A DNA stretch of 64,000 bases from Paenibacillus sophorae. Lineage in GTDB: Bacteria; Bacillota; Bacilli; Paenibacillales; Paenibacillaceae. The stretch spans positions 1,302,001 through 1,366,000 of the forward strand of contig NZ_CP076607.1 of NCBI RefSeq assembly GCF_018966525.1. Reading direction: 5' to 3'. Numbering within the stretch: the first letter of the stretch is position 1; every line of letters begins with the position of its first letter. The position numbers were made by a program, and so were the translations under genes. Below the pieces are notes generated by a model that had not been told where the DNA came from, did not search any database, and worked only from the letters and a program-made list of their open reading frames with translations. Positions 62,011 through 64,000 of this stretch are shown one piece after another.

Positions 62011-62976
62011 ATGAAGCTTGCAGCAATGCCGGGTACGGACTTGACCTTTAAGCCTCTGGCCCTGGGAACGGCTGAATTTGGCAGCGCCGTATCCGAAGAA
62101 GAATCTTTTCGGATCATGGACCGTTTTGTGGAAGCCGGAGGAAGCTGGATAGACACGGCCAGGGTCTATGCCGATTGGCTGGCGGACGGTCACGGGAAGA
62201 GCGAAATCACGGTAGGGAAATGGCTGGAGAAAAGCGGCTTGCGGGAACGGGTTCTGATCTCCACAAAAGGCGGTCATCCGAGACTGGAGAGTATGAATGT
62301 TTCGCGTCTGTCCGAGGCCGAGATTCGATCGGATGCGGAGGAAAGCTTGCGCTGGCTTGGTGTGGATACCATCGATATATATTGGCTGCACCGTGATGAT
62401 GAGAGTATACCGGTTATGGAGGTTCTCCGCCCGCTTAACCGTCTGGTCAAGGAAGGCAAAATCCGCTATTTCGGCTGTTCCAATTGGAGGCCTTACCGGA
62501 TCCGGGAAGCGGCGGCGGCTGCCGCGGCCCACGGAGTGCAGACCTTTTCCGCCAGTCAGATTCAGTGGAGCCTTGCGGATACAAATGAAGGCTCAATTGA
62601 GGATACGACAACGGTCGAAATGGATAAGGAAGGGTATGAGTTTCATGCACAAACCGGGCTTAGCCTGTTCGCTTTTACTCCACAGGCCAAGGGTTTTTTT
62701 CAGAAGCTGCATGCCGGCGGGCCGGATTCTCTCAAAGCCGCTGTGAGAAACATTTACTATAATGAGGTTAATCTCGGACGGATGGAGCGCGTGGCGGAGC
62801 TGTCCGGCCAATTGAATGTTTCCATCTCTTCGATTGTGCTTAGCTATTTGATTAGTCAACCCTTCACGGTAATACCGGTTATTGGCACCAGCTCGTTCGG
62901 GCAGATTGAGGAGGCTCTGGAGAGTCTTGAGGTAAGGTTGACTCCGTCACAGGTCAAATATCTGGAGCAGGGCTGA
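62011..62976 (+). CDS. Aldo/keto reductase
   Basis: A 321-residue TIM-barrel NADPH-dependent reductase. The catalytic tetrad is visible: Asp and Tyr in DTARVYADW, Lys in VLISTKGGHPR, His in YWLHRDDE. LGTAEFGSAVSEEE is the N-terminal block, and SYLISQPFTVIPVIGTSSFGQIEEAL is the cofactor site. Two earlier in-frame starts (GTG 61999, ATG 62005) overlap or crowd the AGGTGG site, so ATG 62011 is preferred. The substrate is unknown. Confidence 0.9.
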   Translation: MKLAAMPGTDLTFKPLALGTAEFGSAVSEEESFRIMDRFVEAGGSWIDTARVYADWLADGHGKSEITVGKWLEKSGLRERVLISTKGGHPRLESMNVSRLSEAEIRSDAEESLRWLGVDTIDIYWLHRDDESIPVMEVLRPLNRLVKEGKIRYFGCSNWRPYRIREAAAAAAAHGVQTFSASQIQWSLADTNEGSIEDTTTVEMDKEGYEFHAQTGLSLFAFTPQAKGFFQKLHAGGPDSLKAAVRNIYYNEVNLGRMERVAELSGQLNVSISSIVLSYLISQPFTVIPVIGTSSFGQIEEALESLEVRLTPSQVKYLEQG

Positions 62977-63163
62977 AGAATCGGTTGACCGGAACATCTT
63001 CAATCCAAATAATAAAGCGTTTGCGGCAAGCATCCGAATTCTCCTGCGAAGTCAAAGCCCGCTTGCGGCATATTTGGACTGATGGGGCCAAGTCTACCTT
63101 TATAGGAATCTGGATGATAGAATGTAAGAAATGGAAAAACCCATGTAGACTTGGAGGGATATA

Positions 63164-64000
63164 ATGATCGACTTGCGGAAAAAATGGACAGCCGCCATAA
63201 GTTGCCTGCTGCTCGTAACCATGCTGCTGGGACCGGGAGTTCAGGGCGCTTCGGCAGCCGCTGCGGAAGCGGCGCAGCCGGATGTTGTTGGTATCGTGAC
63301 GTTGGGGGACTCCATCACGGCCGGCTATGAGCCGGGCATGAATCTGAGTTCCCAGCCTTACGGTTACGCGGAACGTCTGCTGGAACAGGCCTGGTTTCAC
63401 GGCAAGCGCGCCACGCTGGGCAACTATGGGCTTCTGGGGCTGACAACGGCCGGACTTCGAAATTATACGGCGGCGATCAAGGACGGTACGGCCATTACGG
63501 CTGACAGCATCCAGCCCGGCATTGCCGATCCCCGTCTGGATTCGTTTGCGGCAAAAGCCTCGCAGACCAAGGCCGACATTGCGGGCGCGAAGCTGATCAC
63601 GATCACCATCGGCGGCAATGATGTGAGCAGTCTGCTGCTGGAGGCCAAAGATATGTCGGAGAGTGATCTAAAGGATCGTGTACAAGAGCTGCTGTCCGAT
63701 TATAAGGCCAATGTCACCGCCGCGCTGGAGAACTTAAGAGCGGTTAATCCGAGTGCGACGATCATCATTGCCGATCAGTACCAGCCTGTTCCGCAGCTTT
63801 ATGCCGGTCAGAACTATCCGAAGCTGATGGGCGCTGCCGCAAGCTTTACGCAGGCGGTCGACAGTCTGGCCGGAAGCGTAACGCGCACAGACGCCCCCGT
63901 GCTTGTCGCTCATGCGGCCTCTCGGTTTGCGGGCCAGGAGGGATCGCTGACGCATATTATCGCCGATTCCGATTTCCATCCGACCCAGCTTGGCTATGAG
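63164..64000 (+). CDS. Secreted SGNH/GDSL hydrolase, partial (3' end cut by window)
   Basis: At least 279 residues, open to the window end. ATG 63164 follows TTGGAGGGAT and starts a signal peptide (about residues 1-30, ending ASAAAA). Block I of the GDSL family is VTLGDSITAGYEPG with the nucleophile serine, block III is TIGGNDVSS, and block V is DSDFHPTQLGYE with the catalytic Asp and His. It is a secreted esterase or lipase-like enzyme of unknown substrate. The C-terminus and any surface-anchoring domain lie beyond the window. Confidence 0.88.
   Translation, partial: MIDLRKKWTAAISCLLLVTMLLGPGVQGASAAAAEAAQPDVVGIVTLGDSITAGYEPGMNLSSQPYGYAERLLEQAWFHGKRATLGNYGLLGLTTAGLRNYTAAIKDGTAITADSIQPGIADPRLDSFAAKASQTKADIAGAKLITITIGGNDVSSLLLEAKDMSESDLKDRVQELLSDYKANVTAALENLRAVNPSATIIIADQYQPVPQLYAGQNYPKLMGAAASFTQAVDSLAGSVTRTDAPVLVAHAASRFAGQEGSLTHIIADSDFHPTQLGYE

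Overview
This 64 kb window comes from a chromosome of a Paenibacillus-like, endospore-forming Bacillota. Four things point that way: GerMN and KinB-like sporulation proteins, stalk-domain amidases of the copper-amine-oxidase-N type, strong AGGAGG ribosome sites with many TTG/GTG starts, and several kinds of dispersed repeat. No rRNA, tRNA, CRISPR array, prophage or complete insertion sequence was recognised. A gene is cut at each end (a glycosyltransferase on the left, a GDSL hydrolase on the right).

Layout. 1-1.2 kb: two overlapping family-2 glycosyltransferases. 1.3-9.5 kb: a decayed LysR fragment, an EamA exporter, a MITE-like element, and a polar amino-acid ABC transporter preceded by an Lrp regulator. 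This transporter is flanked by two paralogous divergent pairs of an HxlR regulator and a quinone-reductase-like dehydrogenase, which share a conserved operator. 9.7-15.2 kb: cell-wall amidase, GerMN lipoprotein, a short flavoprotein, a 66-bp tandem repeat and a two-component system. 15.8-20.6 kb: a glgC-glgD-glgP glycogen operon. 20.7-30.2 kb: free methionine sulfoxide reductase, a GNAT protein, two MFS exporters, a MarR regulator, an EcsAB-like ABC pair and a BaiN-like flavoprotein. 30.3-41.3 kb: sporulation-type kinase, bacilliredoxin, a divergent NadE-like protein, AcpS, MutY, SodA, signal peptidase I, QueG, YneF and FolE. 41.4-46.0 kb: a superoxide dismutase with an N-terminal extension, a membrane-anchored hydrolase, an IclR regulator and a secreted protein.

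The most interesting region is 46.2-53.0 kb. A promoter with an adjacent dyad precedes six co-directional genes: a CysM-like sulfhydrylase, a Mec-type JAMM peptidase, a single polypeptide joining a CysO/MoaD-like sulfur carrier to an E1-like adenylyltransferase and a rhodanese, a family 2A encapsulin shell (SrpI/MMP-I type), a cysteine desulfurase with a long disordered N-terminus carrying APSV repeats (the expected encapsulin cargo), and a serine O-acetyltransferase. Together they could make O-acetylserine, load sulfur on a protein thiocarboxylate, build and release cysteine, and then move sulfur out of cysteine inside a protein shell. The encapsulin-desulfurase-acetyltransferase core is a known type. 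Its linkage to the protein-thiocarboxylate route, with the carrier Gly-Gly buried inside a fusion beside a JAMM peptidase, deserves follow-up.

53.1-64 kb: aconitase, a putative amidase, D-Ala-D-Ala ligase, UV endonuclease, FabI, inositol monophosphatase family protein, aldo/keto reductase and a secreted GDSL hydrolase. This is mostly ordinary housekeeping.
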